DNA of 55,964 nucleotides, from contig CADCAS010000017.1 of the NCBI GenBank assembly GCA_902799465.1, forward strand, positions 46,510 to 102,473, written 5' to 3'. The DNA is from an uncultured Eubacteriales bacterium. Its GTDB lineage: Bacteria; Bacillota; Clostridia; Christensenellales; Aristaeellaceae. Under the pieces are notes generated by a model. The model was not told the DNA's origin and ran no database searches. It saw only the letters and a list, made by a program, of their open reading frames with translations. Within the stretch, counting starts at the first letter, position 1; each line of letters begins with the position of its first letter. Position numbers and translations under genes: made by a program. Below are positions 23,167 through 31,316 of the stretch, piece after piece.

Positions 23167-25074
23167 TTACAGCGGTATCTCCACCACCTCCGCCATCCGG
23201 GTGAGGCACTGTTCGATCTGCTGGGAGATCTCGGCCACCAGGCGGGCGGTGATGTCGGCGTTCTTTTCGCGCTCCAGACTGCTCAGGAAGCTGGCCTTGA
23301 CCTCCTCGGTGAGGCGCTCGATGCGCTGCTCGAAGTGGGCGCGGGGCACCAGTTTGCGCATGGGCTTCAGGATGTCGGCGTTCATGAACATCTCCTGGAG
23401 CTTGTCCTTGCCCAGCAGCAGGATCAGCAGCGACCCGATGGCTCCCGCCACAATGCCGGAGATGCCGCCGGAGATCAGCGCCAGCCCGCCGCCGCCGCAG
23501 ATGAGGCCCACGATGATGGAGATGATGGCGTTGATGAGCCAGGTCAGCTCCTCCACCGCGAACACCTCCCGGGCGTCGATGTGGATGTCGATGTCGGACA
23601 GAGAGAAGTAGGAATTGAGGCTCATAGCCCGGTACGGCACGTTGTGGCGCACGCAGATGGGCATGGTCTTTTCCTCCACGTCGTAGGCCACGGGCTTGAG
23701 CCACTCGGAGATGGGCTTGACCAGCAGCGCCTGGGCCTGGTCGGAGTGCAGCCACACCTCGATCTCCTTCTGCATGGCCCCGTCGATGTCGGACAGCCGC
23801 TTGATGTCGCCGCTGCGCCAGCGCTCGAACACCGGCACGGCGACCTCCCGCAGCAGCGGCTCCACCAGGGCATCCACCACCCGGCGGTACAGGTCGTCGA
23901 TGCGATTCTCCACGATGCGCTCCACGGTGGAGGAGTCGATGAGGGCGTCCACCTCCTGGCGGAAGGCCCGCAGCTGGGCGTCGATGCGGCCGCTGTGGGC
24001 CAGGCCCCGGGCCACGGAGAACTCGGGCTCCGCGCCGGTGATGACCACGGCCTCCGGGAACACCTCCTGGCACCAGGCGCGGATGGTCCTGAGCCGGGAC
24101 ACGCCGCCGGTCAGGAAGAGCAGCTCGGGCATGCTGTCGCCGATCTTGCCGCGCACGGCCCGCAGGCTGTCGATAAAAGCCGCCCTGAAGGACTTGCCCG
24201 AGAGCAGCGGCGTTGCGTGGTTGAGCACCCGGTCGGCGATGTGGTCGTTCAGCCGAAGCGTCAGCCGCGCCCCGGGCCCGGCCAGGATCCGCACGGTCTT
24301 GGCGCACTCCTTGCCCCGCCAGTATTCCTCGTCGGAAAAGTACTGCTCCTTGAGGCGGCGGGCGGCGAACTCGCAGTAGCTGCGCCAGGGCGGGCTCTGC
24401 TCGAAGGCGCGGCGCACGCGCTCCGGGTCCTCGGACAGGCGGATGGATTCCTCCAGCAGCAGCTCGTCCATGATGCCGCCGCCCAGGCGCACCTCCCCGG
24501 CGGTCTGGAGCTCTACCTCCTTGCGGCCGAGTATGAAGGCGAAGTCCGTGGTGGAGGAGCCGATGTCCACCACCAGCACAGGCTTTTCCATGATGTCATA
24601 GCCCACCTGGAAGTGCTTCGACTGGCACGCGCTGATCAGCGCCGCCCGGGATTCGGAGACGATTCTGGCCGGGGGGTAGCCCGCGTCCTCGAAGATGGCG
24701 CGGTAGCGCTCCCGCGCCGCCACATCCCAGCCCGCGGGACAGCCGATGTAGAAGCAGCTGTCATCCCCCTTCACCAGCTGGCCCGAGGTGTACAGCTCCC
24801 CCAGCACCCCCGCCGCGAAGGCACGGACGTCCTTCTCCGACTGGGGATCGGTGAGAAAACGGCTCTTGAACCGCAGCGCGCGCCGGGTGGCGTGGGTGTC
24901 GTAGCACGCGCCCTCCCCGATGAGCAGCTCCCCACTGGGCAGCTGGGCATAGGCGGTGATGAAGCTGCCCGCGTCCCGCACCGGCAGGATCTCCGGCGTG
25001 GCCGCGTCCGTGCCCTTCAGCCGCGCGATGGCGCTCTCCGCGTCGCCCAGGTCGAAACCGTAGTATTTTTCCAT
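23167..25074 (-). CDS. Hsp70-like protein with C-terminal membrane hairpin
   Basis: Protein of 635 aa. The N-terminal part is an actin/Hsp70-type ATPase domain: YGFDLGDAESAIA at 5, VVDIGSSTTDFAF at 168-180 (phosphate 2), TGGVSRLRTI near 305 (adenosine). The substrate-binding domain of DnaK is not recognisable. Instead, residues about 505-550 form a glycine-rich hydrophobic hairpin (LICGGGGLALISGGISG), followed by a helical, charged tail (RIERLTEEVKASFLSSLEREK). This suggests a membrane-attached chaperone or scaffold. The next gene upstream on the same strand encodes a membrane protein, separated by a heptamer element. Start 25074 is the first codon giving the ATPase fold; its ribosome site is AGAGG. 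Confidence 0.85.
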   Translation of the reverse strand: MEKYYGFDLGDAESAIARLKGTDAATPEILPVRDAGSFITAYAQLPSGELLIGEGACYDTHATRRALRFKSRFLTDPQSEKDVRAFAAGVLGELYTSGQLVKGDDSCFYIGCPAGWDVAARERYRAIFEDAGYPPARIVSESRAALISACQSKHFQVGYDIMEKPVLVVDIGSSTTDFAFILGRKEVELQTAGEVRLGGGIMDELLLEESIRLSEDPERVRRAFEQSPPWRSYCEFAARRLKEQYFSDEEYWRGKECAKTVRILAGPGARLTLRLNDHIADRVLNHATPLLSGKSFRAAFIDSLRAVRGKIGDSMPELLFLTGGVSRLRTIRAWCQEVFPEAVVITGAEPEFSVARGLAHSGRIDAQLRAFRQEVDALIDSSTVERIVENRIDDLYRRVVDALVEPLLREVAVPVFERWRSGDIKRLSDIDGAMQKEIEVWLHSDQAQALLVKPISEWLKPVAYDVEEKTMPICVRHNVPYRAMSLNSYFSLSDIDIHIDAREVFAVEELTWLINAIISIIVGLICGGGGLALISGGISGIVAGAIGSLLILLLGKDKLQEMFMNADILKPMRKLVPRAHFEQRIERLTEEVKASFLSSLEREKNADITARLVAEISQQIEQCLTRMAEVVEIPL

Positions 25075-25094
25075 ATCGCTAACCTCTTGTTTTT

Positions 25095-25355
25095 TAGGGA
25101 GTAGGGAGTAGGCAGTAGGGAGTAGGGGAGTTACGGCAAACCGTGTTGCCTCGTTTGAGGGGACGGCATAATCCGCGGGGTCTCGGGAGACCTCATCCGT
25201 CAGCCCTTCGGGCTGCCACCTTCCCCAGAGGGGAAGGCTTGGGGACCGGAATGTTCGTGGGACATAATGCAGCATCTGGACCGCGTAGATTCCGAACGAA
25301 CGCCCGTCATCGGCCGCAGCTCCCCTACTCCCTACTGCCTACTCCCTACTCCCTA
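25095..25355. repeat. Heptamer-arm element with perfect 36-bp inverted ends
   Basis: The left arm 25095-25130 is the exact reverse complement of the right arm 25320-25355. Each arm is five 7-bp units of the TAGGGAG / AGGGAGT type with one AGGCAGT unit and one AGGGGAG unit at mirrored places. The outermost TAG of the right arm is the stop codon of the 25353-26228 gene. The 189-bp core holds three consecutive hairpins: GGTCTC/GAGACC (25179-25192), CAGCCC-TTC-GGGCTG (25201-25215), CCTTCCCC-AGA-GGGGAAGG (25219-25237). The last two, preceded by GACCTC, have the same architecture as the MITE hairpin module. Confidence 0.88.
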
Positions 25356-26228
25356 TTTCGCCGCCAACCCCTTCTTAACCACCTTGTCCCCCATCACCAG
25401 GGCGGGACGGAGGGTGCCGGAGGCGGGGGCGGGCAGGAATTCGAACAGGGCGGCGGTGTCGGGGGCGTAGTCGATCGCGTCGACACCCGCGCCGTGGAGG
25501 TAGAAGCGGATGCTCTCGGACATCTCGCGGGCTTCGGGGCCGTCCAAGGCGCAGGCGTTCTCCAGGAGATTGGCAAACAGCTCCAGCGTCCGGCCATCCA
25601 GGCTGCACCCGGCGGGCGTGGCGGCGGCTTCCCGGCGGCTCTGCGCCTGGACCTTCAGCCGTCCGAGGGCGTCGTCCGCCATCAGCAGCATGCCCCGCAG
25701 GTCGTGCCAGACCTTGTCGGGATCGATCAGAAACTCCTCTCTGACGGCGGGCGCGTCGGCCTTCGCCTTCGGGGGCTGGCTGTATTTCACACCCGCGAAG
25801 AACAGCGCCGCCGCCCCCAGCGCGGCGGGGAGCAGGGCCTCCAAGAATGCCAGCGCGCCCGACAGCCGCCCGCCGGTGATCAGAAGTCCCAGCATCACCG
25901 CCAGTATGAGCACCGCGCCCACGGTCAGCAGGCCCAGCGCGGCGGGAGTCCATTTGCGCGGGGCGGCGTGGCCCGCGGTCATCTCCCAGCGCTTGACCTC
26001 GCTCACCGTGCCGGTCAGCGGCAGTGCGCCGCGCAGGGTCCTGAGGGTCAGCTGGGCCGCGTCGGCCACCTCCCGGTCCGGGCACTGCTCGGCGTAGCGG
26101 AGCGCCAGCCGGTCGATGGCCTTCTCCAGCGCCGTCTGGGCCGCCGCCGGCGAGCGGTCCGCCCGCAGGCTGCCCAGCAGCATATCCTTGTCCGCCTCCA
26201 TCAGGGAGAGCAGGGTCACTTCTTCCAT
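25353..26228 (-). CDS. Membrane protein upstream of the Hsp70-like gene
   Basis: Protein of 291 aa, family not recognised. An N-terminal helical region (MEEVTLLSLMEADKDMLLG...) is followed by two hydrophobic helices at about 95-145 (LGLLTVGAVLILAVMLGLLI and ALLPAALGAAALFFAGV). A cytoplasmic region with PDKVWHDLRGMLLMADDALGRLK and LELFANLLENACALD follows. GGAGG 6 nt before the ATG at 26228 sets the start. It is encoded just before the Hsp70-like gene in the same direction, so the two products probably work together; what they do is unknown. Its stop codon TAG is the first triplet of the adjoining heptamer arm. Confidence 0.75.
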   Translation of the reverse strand: MEEVTLLSLMEADKDMLLGSLRADRSPAAAQTALEKAIDRLALRYAEQCPDREVADAAQLTLRTLRGALPLTGTVSEVKRWEMTAGHAAPRKWTPAALGLLTVGAVLILAVMLGLLITGGRLSGALAFLEALLPAALGAAALFFAGVKYSQPPKAKADAPAVREEFLIDPDKVWHDLRGMLLMADDALGRLKVQAQSRREAAATPAGCSLDGRTLELFANLLENACALDGPEAREMSESIRFYLHGAGVDAIDYAPDTAALFEFLPAPASGTLRPALVMGDKVVKKGLAAK

Positions 26229-26308
26229 ATTGCGCCTCCGCGATTTCATTCACATATCGCCTGAATAGTATAACATGTGTGGCGGAAATAATCAAGGACG
26301 CGATTTGG

Positions 26309-27748
26309 CTATAGCAGCGTCATGGACAGCGCCCCGAAAAAGAGCAGCATGGACGCCAGCAGCATCAGCGCCTGGGGCACGCGGTTGAGCATCAGCCCGG
26401 CCCACTCCCGCATGAAGGCGTTGGGCCAGTACCACCAGTGGGTGCGGCTGCCCACGCCCTCGGCGGGGAGCCCCGCCATATTGGCCCATACGCCGCTGCG
26501 GAACACGTGGTAGTTGGTGGTGGCGTAGACCACCTTCCCGCCGCCTGGCCCGATGACGGCCTTGCTGCAGGCCATGTTCTGGTAAGTGTTGCGGGACTGG
26601 TCCTCCACGCGGACGCGGTCCGCGGGGATGCCTCGCGCGTCGATGTAGCGCCGCATGGCCTCGGCCTCGGAGATGGGCTCATCCGCGCCCTGTCCGCCGG
26701 AGGGAATCAGCACCGCCTCCTTCCCCGTCTGCGCCCGCTGCCGGTGCCAGAATTCCAGGGCTTTGTCCACTCGGCCCTTGAGCAGCGGCGACAGCGTGCC
26801 GTCGCTTCGGAACTTGCAGCCCAGGATCAGGATGTAGTCCGCGTCGAGTCCGGGGATGTGCCGCGCCGCCCGGACGCCGCAGATCACCACGCCCACCAGC
26901 ATGCACTCGAACCACGCAAACCCCGTGGCGTAGACATTGCACAGCGTGTGCCACAGCCGCATGCGCCAGATGGGGCCCGGGACGCTCCGGCTGTAGAGAA
27001 AGTGGGCCAGCGCCTCCCCCAGCACCAGAGACAGCGCCACGCCGATGCCCAGCACGTTCTTCAGGCTGAAGCCCTCGTGCCGCAGCAGCGCCGCGTTGCT
27101 CACGGCCATCGCCAGCGCGAAGGCCCCCACCAGCGGCGCGGTGAGCATCATGAACCGCCAGCTCGCGGTGGTGATGGCGTCGTAGGCCGCCAGCATGCTG
27201 TATTCATGGGGGCGCGATATATGCCTGACAGTGATGACGAGCATGGTCAGCCCCGTCAGGAGCGCGAACAGCGAAAAGCCCGCGGTGTAGATCGTGGCGT
27301 AGGCGTAGAACGCCGGGCCCCGCATGCTTTTGTAGGCGCGGTACATGATCGCCGCCACAAGCAGGCAGAACGCCGTGAAGGCCGTCAGCGCCACCGCGTC
27401 GCCGGTGAAGCCGCCGGTGGCGGGGTCGTAGACGGTGCCCAGGCGGCTGACGCGGACGCGCAGCTCGCCCAGGTCGTTGCCGGCGGCGTCGTTGACGTCG
27501 ATGAACGCCTCGCCCGGACGCTGGGGGTGGATAGAAATGCGGACCATGCCGTCCCGCACCTCCGGAGCGTCGTGCCGCACGACGTCGGGCGAATCCCCCG
27601 TGAGGCGGATGTCTTCGCCGCCGATGCCCGCCCTGTCGACGGGCACGCGGGCGACGTAGGTGTTGCGCGTCGCCAGCCTGCACGCGGCGCAAATCATCAG
27701 CAGCACAAGCGCCAGCGCCGCGACCTGTATCGTGACCTTTTTCATCAT
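26309..27748 (-). CDS. YdcF/SanA-like DUF218 membrane protein
   Basis: Protein of 479 aa. A signal-anchor and an extracytoplasmic beta-rich region (about 30-105) are followed by at least five helices (about 115-305) and a DUF218 domain (about 310-450): DADYILILGCKFRSDGTLSP, IPSGGQGADEPISEAEAM, YQNMACSKAVI, YATTNYHVFRSG. A last hydrophobic helix closes the protein (ALMLLASMLLFFGAL). DUF218 proteins act in envelope homeostasis, some linked to lipid carrier metabolism; the exact reaction is not known. It is transcribed alone on the minus strand. Confidence 0.88.
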   Translation of the reverse strand: MMKKVTIQVAALALVLLMICAACRLATRNTYVARVPVDRAGIGGEDIRLTGDSPDVVRHDAPEVRDGMVRISIHPQRPGEAFIDVNDAAGNDLGELRVRVSRLGTVYDPATGGFTGDAVALTAFTAFCLLVAAIMYRAYKSMRGPAFYAYATIYTAGFSLFALLTGLTMLVITVRHISRPHEYSMLAAYDAITTASWRFMMLTAPLVGAFALAMAVSNAALLRHEGFSLKNVLGIGVALSLVLGEALAHFLYSRSVPGPIWRMRLWHTLCNVYATGFAWFECMLVGVVICGVRAARHIPGLDADYILILGCKFRSDGTLSPLLKGRVDKALEFWHRQRAQTGKEAVLIPSGGQGADEPISEAEAMRRYIDARGIPADRVRVEDQSRNTYQNMACSKAVIGPGGGKVVYATTNYHVFRSGVWANMAGLPAEGVGSRTHWWYWPNAFMREWAGLMLNRVPQALMLLASMLLFFGALSMTLL

Positions 27749-27981
27749 AGTCTCACCTTCTTCCGTGCCGCCGTCCTCTCTCGATCACACGATTCGCGTT
27801 CCAAAATCCTTACGGATTTGGACAGCCTCTCTGTCCCGGCCAGACTGAGCGGAGGAATGGGTAGCCGCGGCGCCGTTCCAGGGCGGAAGGGATGCCCAAA
27901 GCTGTATAGGTTTCATATAAAGAATAGCATCATGCCGGATCGTCCCTGCCTGTCGAGCGCGCTGTTTCTCATGACAAAATG
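27749..27981. other. Spacer with AAATCC-type hairpin
   Basis: No gene seen. A hairpin CCAAAATCC-TTAC-GGATTTGG (27801-27822) belongs to the same short palindrome family as those beside the heptamer arms, but no clear arms flank it here. The remainder has no recognisable feature apart from an AT-rich stretch near 27905-27930. Confidence 0.5.
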
Positions 27982-28005
27982 GAGCCTGTCGGCGGAGACA
28001 GGCTC
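27982..28005 (-). terminator. Terminator of the exporter operon
   Basis: GAGCCTGTC-GGCGGA-GACAGGCTC hairpin 13 bp after the stop of the 28019-28642 gene; on the minus strand it is followed by CATTTTGTC. The T-run is short, so efficiency is uncertain. Confidence 0.7.
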
Positions 28006-28018
28006 ACCCCTGGATGGG

Positions 28019-28642
28019 TTAGAATTGCTTCCTGATGATCAGGTCGATCCTGTCGCCCTTGACGCCCACGATGATGTCGTCGGCCAGGCTGGCGACGATG
28101 GATTTCTCAAGCTCGTCCCAGGCGGCGCTCGCGTCGCTGTCGGTGCCCCTGGCCTGGTTCAGGTCGTTTTTGTAGTTCTTGAGGGTCCAGATGGTCAGCA
28201 TCTCGGGGTTGCTGCCCATCAGCTCGGGGGTGTGGACAATGCCGTACTGCATCGTCTCCCGTCCATAGGTGTCCATGGATTTGCCCAGATTGTGCATGGC
28301 CCCGGTGATCAGGTCGCCCAGCCGGACCATGAACCCCCGCTTGGAGGCGTTTTTGCCGGAAAAGGACATGGACAGCAGCTCCTCGCGCCGCGCGGCGTTC
28401 ATGTCCGCGGTGGCCTCGAAGTGGATGTCCACGGCCTTGTTCTCCGCGCTGAACCAGAGCTGGCCGTAGAAGTCCTCCAGCATGCTCTTGACCATGCCCA
28501 GTGTCTCCTCCACCAGCAGATCCAGCCGCAGGGTATCCCGCTTGTCCAGCTTCGCCTGCCAGGCGAAGCTCTCCGTCGCGTAGCGCGCCGCCGCCATGCG
28601 CCCGGCGTCGCTGTTGACCATGAATTTATCCGAAACCGTCAT
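28019..28642 (-). CDS. Possible degenerate anti-sigma-type ATPase, last gene of exporter operon
   Basis: Cytoplasmic protein of 207 aa, not firmly recognised. RLDLLVEETLGMVKSML (about 40-56) and the following strands (GQLWFSAENKAVDIHFEA) recall the N-box helix and beta-sheet of RsbW-like HATPase domains. However, the N-box asparagine is replaced, and no D-x-G-x-G ATP-lid motif is visible, so it may not bind ATP. The C-terminal half (IVHTPELMGSNPEMLTIWTLKNY) is unlike known relatives. It starts 46 bp downstream of the second NHLM-type ABC gene and is followed by a terminator, so it belongs to that operon. A regulatory or partner role is a guess. Confidence 0.65.
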   Translation of the reverse strand: MTVSDKFMVNSDAGRMAAARYATESFAWQAKLDKRDTLRLDLLVEETLGMVKSMLEDFYGQLWFSAENKAVDIHFEATADMNAARREELLSMSFSGKNASKRGFMVRLGDLITGAMHNLGKSMDTYGRETMQYGIVHTPELMGSNPEMLTIWTLKNYKNDLNQARGTDSDASAAWDELEKSIVASLADDIIVGVKGDRIDLIIRKQF

Positions 28643-28688
28643 CCTCTCATCCTCCGTCCGCGATCGTTTTAATGTGACCTTTCACATC

Positions 28689-30875
28689 TTATTCCTTGTC
28701 CAGCCGCTGCCGCGCCACCAGCTCGGCGAAGCGTCCGTTCCGGGCGATGAGCTGGTCGTAGGTGCCCGATTCGATGATGCGCCCGTCGTCCATCACCAGG
28801 ATGCGGTCGCAGTTCTTGATGGTGGAGAGCCGGTGGGCGATGACGATGCGGGTGCACTTGAGACCGTCCAGGGCGTCGGAGACCTGCTTCTGGGTCACGT
28901 TGTCCAGGGCGCTGGTGGCCTCGTCGAAGATCAGTATCTTCGGCTTCGGCGCGATGGCGCGGGCGATCATCAGCCGCTGCTTCTGGCCGCCGGAGATGCC
29001 GCCCTGGCCCTCGGAGATCATGGTCTGCATGCCCATGGGCATATCGCGGATGTCGTCGGCGATGCCGGCGGTCTCGGCGGCCTCCCAGGCGTCGTCCAGG
29101 GTCAGCCAGGGCGCGGAGAGGGTGATGTTGGAGAAGATGTCCCCCTGCATCAGGTCGCCGTTCTGGATGACCACGCCCATGTGCTTTCTCAGGGAGCGCG
29201 GGTCGATGCTGTTCATGTCGCGGCTGTCGTAGTACACCGCGCCCTTCTCGGGCTTTTCAAAGCCCAGCAGCAGCCGCACCAGCGTGGACTTGCCGCAGCC
29301 GGTGCGTCCCACGATGGCGACGTACTCCCCCGCCCGGATCTTGAGGGACAGGTCGCTGAGCACCCAGGGGGTGTCCTGCTCGTAGCGGAAGGACACGTGG
29401 CTCAGCTCGATGGAGCCATTCACCTTCCGGACGGTCTCCTTGCCGTCGGAGACCTCGGGCTCGGCCTTGAGGATGGGCTCGGCCATCTCCAGCACCGGGC
29501 GGATGGCCGCCACGGACAGGGCGATGCCCGCCAGGGCCGAGAACGCGCCCATGACCCGGCCATAGGACGCGGAGAAGGCGATGTAATCGCTGGGCGAGAC
29601 CCCGGTGCTCACGGCGATGTAGTACAGCACGATGGTGCCCACCAGGGTGATGGCCAGGTTGATGACGCTGTTGAGCTTTAAGAAGATCGGCGGGTCATAC
29701 GCAAGCTCCGTGTTCTTGGCGTACAGCCGCGCCCAGCGGGAGAAGGCCCGCTTCTCCGCCCCGGACAGGCGTATCTTCTGGATGCCGCTGACCATGGCGT
29801 AGCTCATGCCGCTCTCCGCCGCCGCCAGCTTCATCTTCTGCCGGGAGACGCGCATCTGCGCCAGGGAGGTCAGCAGGCTCACCACCACCGTGGTCACGAT
29901 GATGACCAGCGACGGCCCTACCAGCGCCGGGGCGAAGCGGAAGATCTGCCCGACGTAGACCAGCGAAAGCACCGACGTCAGTCCCGTGAACAGCGTCTGG
30001 TCCAGCAGCATATCGCACAGGGAGCTGACCGACTCCGCGCGGCTGGAGAGCTCGCCGGAGGAGAACTTCCGGAAAAAGCTCACCGGCAGGGAGAGTATGC
30101 GCATCATCACCGACGACTCCACCGCCAGCGATGTCTTTGCGGACACCCGGTCCATCAGAAGGGTCTGCACGGCGTTGAGCAGCTCAGAGGTGAAGGCCGA
30201 GGCCAGCAGGAACGCCGCCATGCCCACCAGCATGGGCACGCTGCCGCTTTGAAGCACCGGACCCGTGACGGCCTGATAGACCCGGGGCTCGATGAGGCCC
30301 ACCAGGGTCACCGCCAGCATCGCCAGCAGGATCACGATCACGTCGCCCTGGGTGACGCAGTTCTTCATATAGACCAGCAGGTCCGGGATGCCCAGCTTCT
30401 TCATCGGCAGGGGCCGGTAGAAGCACAGGGCGTCGCGGGACAGCAGCTTCGCGTTCTTGCGCGTGACCCACGCCCGCTTGCCGGTGGAGGGGTCCGTGAA
30501 CCAGTAGCCCCGGAGCTTGCCGGGGATCAGCGCCACCGCCGCGCCGGTATCCTCCATGAAGCCCAGCATCGGGCCGAAGGCGTCCTTGTACCAGCCGTCG
30601 GTCAACTCCACCTCGCGGGTCATCAGGCCCAGGGGGCGCAGCACATAGTCCATCTCCGTCTCGGCGTCCTGTATGTCGTCCGGGACCTCCACGGGCTTGT
30701 AGTGGTAGTATTTCAGTATCTCGTCCAGCGCCTGTTTGGCGATCAGGCGCTCGTCCTCCAGCCGCGTGGCCGTCCGGTAGCCCAGCACCGACCCCGCCAC
30801 CTGTACGAAGGCGTCCTCGAACACCTCCTGATCCTGCCGCATCCGCTGTCGTATCTGTTCGTCAAACCAACCCAT
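28689..30875 (-). CDS. NHLM-type exporter ABC transporter, second subunit (no peptidase)
   Basis: Fused permease-ATPase of 728 aa. An N-terminal domain of about 160 aa (MGWFDEQIRQRMRQDQEVFEDAF...) precedes a six-helix ABC exporter region (about 170-455). The ATPase has GRTGCGKST, ISGGQKQRLMIARA and LIFDEATSALD. Overall order matches the second ABC protein of the nitrile-hydratase-leader/Nif11 (NHLM) peptide export systems, which works beside a C39-peptidase ABC protein. It is separated from that gene (31317-33497) by 441 bp of repeats. Substrate unknown; no precursor peptide is seen in the window. Confidence 0.85.
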   Translation of the reverse strand: MGWFDEQIRQRMRQDQEVFEDAFVQVAGSVLGYRTATRLEDERLIAKQALDEILKYYHYKPVEVPDDIQDAETEMDYVLRPLGLMTREVELTDGWYKDAFGPMLGFMEDTGAAVALIPGKLRGYWFTDPSTGKRAWVTRKNAKLLSRDALCFYRPLPMKKLGIPDLLVYMKNCVTQGDVIVILLAMLAVTLVGLIEPRVYQAVTGPVLQSGSVPMLVGMAAFLLASAFTSELLNAVQTLLMDRVSAKTSLAVESSVMMRILSLPVSFFRKFSSGELSSRAESVSSLCDMLLDQTLFTGLTSVLSLVYVGQIFRFAPALVGPSLVIIVTTVVVSLLTSLAQMRVSRQKMKLAAAESGMSYAMVSGIQKIRLSGAEKRAFSRWARLYAKNTELAYDPPIFLKLNSVINLAITLVGTIVLYYIAVSTGVSPSDYIAFSASYGRVMGAFSALAGIALSVAAIRPVLEMAEPILKAEPEVSDGKETVRKVNGSIELSHVSFRYEQDTPWVLSDLSLKIRAGEYVAIVGRTGCGKSTLVRLLLGFEKPEKGAVYYDSRDMNSIDPRSLRKHMGVVIQNGDLMQGDIFSNITLSAPWLTLDDAWEAAETAGIADDIRDMPMGMQTMISEGQGGISGGQKQRLMIARAIAPKPKILIFDEATSALDNVTQKQVSDALDGLKCTRIVIAHRLSTIKNCDRILVMDDGRIIESGTYDQLIARNGRFAELVARQRLDKE

Positions 30876-30936
30876 TGCGTTCTCCCTTCGGTGGTTCTGG
30901 TCATGTCCTGATATGGCAAGGGAGCTTTGATTGAAT

Positions 30937-31277
30937 TTGGAATGGGGAATGGGGAATGGATGTGGAAATCCTTCGGATTTCTATTAATTGAAATACCCTG
31001 TCGTTACAGCCGTTTCCCCTTTAATCAAACAAATCCGGTAACTGTTCAGTTCTGCGACAAACAGAGACTTGGCAGGCTGCGGGGGACGACCTCTCAGTCA
31101 GCCTAACGGCTGACAGCTCCCCTGGAAGGGGAGCTGTCGCCGACGAAGTCGGTGACTGAGAGGTCGTTCCCCGTTGCCTCGGACAATCTCCACTTATCAC
31201 AGCAGAACTGAATAGATACCAAATCCGCGAGGATTTGTACCTTCATTCCCCATTCCCAATTCCCCATTCCCCATTTT
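30937..31277. repeat. Composite heptamer element between the two exporter ABC genes
   Basis: The left arm (30937-30960) consists of GGAATGG units. The right arm (31243-31277) is the inverse, with TTCCCCA and TTCCCAA units. Just inside each arm stands an AAATCC hairpin: GAAATCC-TTCG-GGATTTC (30965-30981) and CAAATCC-GCGA-GGATTTG (31220-31237). A MITE (31038-31219) is inserted in the second hairpin. Together they fill nearly all of the 441 bp between the two ABC genes; no gene is seen there. Confidence 0.8.
31038..31219. mobile_element. MITE, 182 bp, complete, inverted orientation
   Basis: The ends are GTAACTGTTCAGTTCTGC and the complement of GTATCTATTCAGTTCTGC. A perfect 8-bp target duplication, CAAATCCG, lies at 31030-31037 and 31220-31227, so the element split an AAATCCG-hairpin. 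Relative to the copy at 20606 it is inverted. The core is the inverted pair of two-hairpin modules (CAGTCAGCC-TAAC-GGCTGA and CCGAC-GAA-GTCGG), with the shortest centre of the four complete copies. Confidence 0.93.
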
Positions 31278-31316
31278 CTCAAAAAGCCCTGCCATGAAAG
31301 CAGCCGTCTGTCTCCA

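Noticed and set aside
25095..25130. Heptamer arrays considered as CRISPR repeats
   Set aside because: Units are 7 bp with no spacers, arranged as inverted arms around a core, and no cas genes are present.
26438..28672. Long plus-strand open frame across two minus-strand genes
   Set aside because: It spans the YdcF-like gene, a terminator and the 28019 gene in antisense, and its composition is that of a GC-rich shadow frame.
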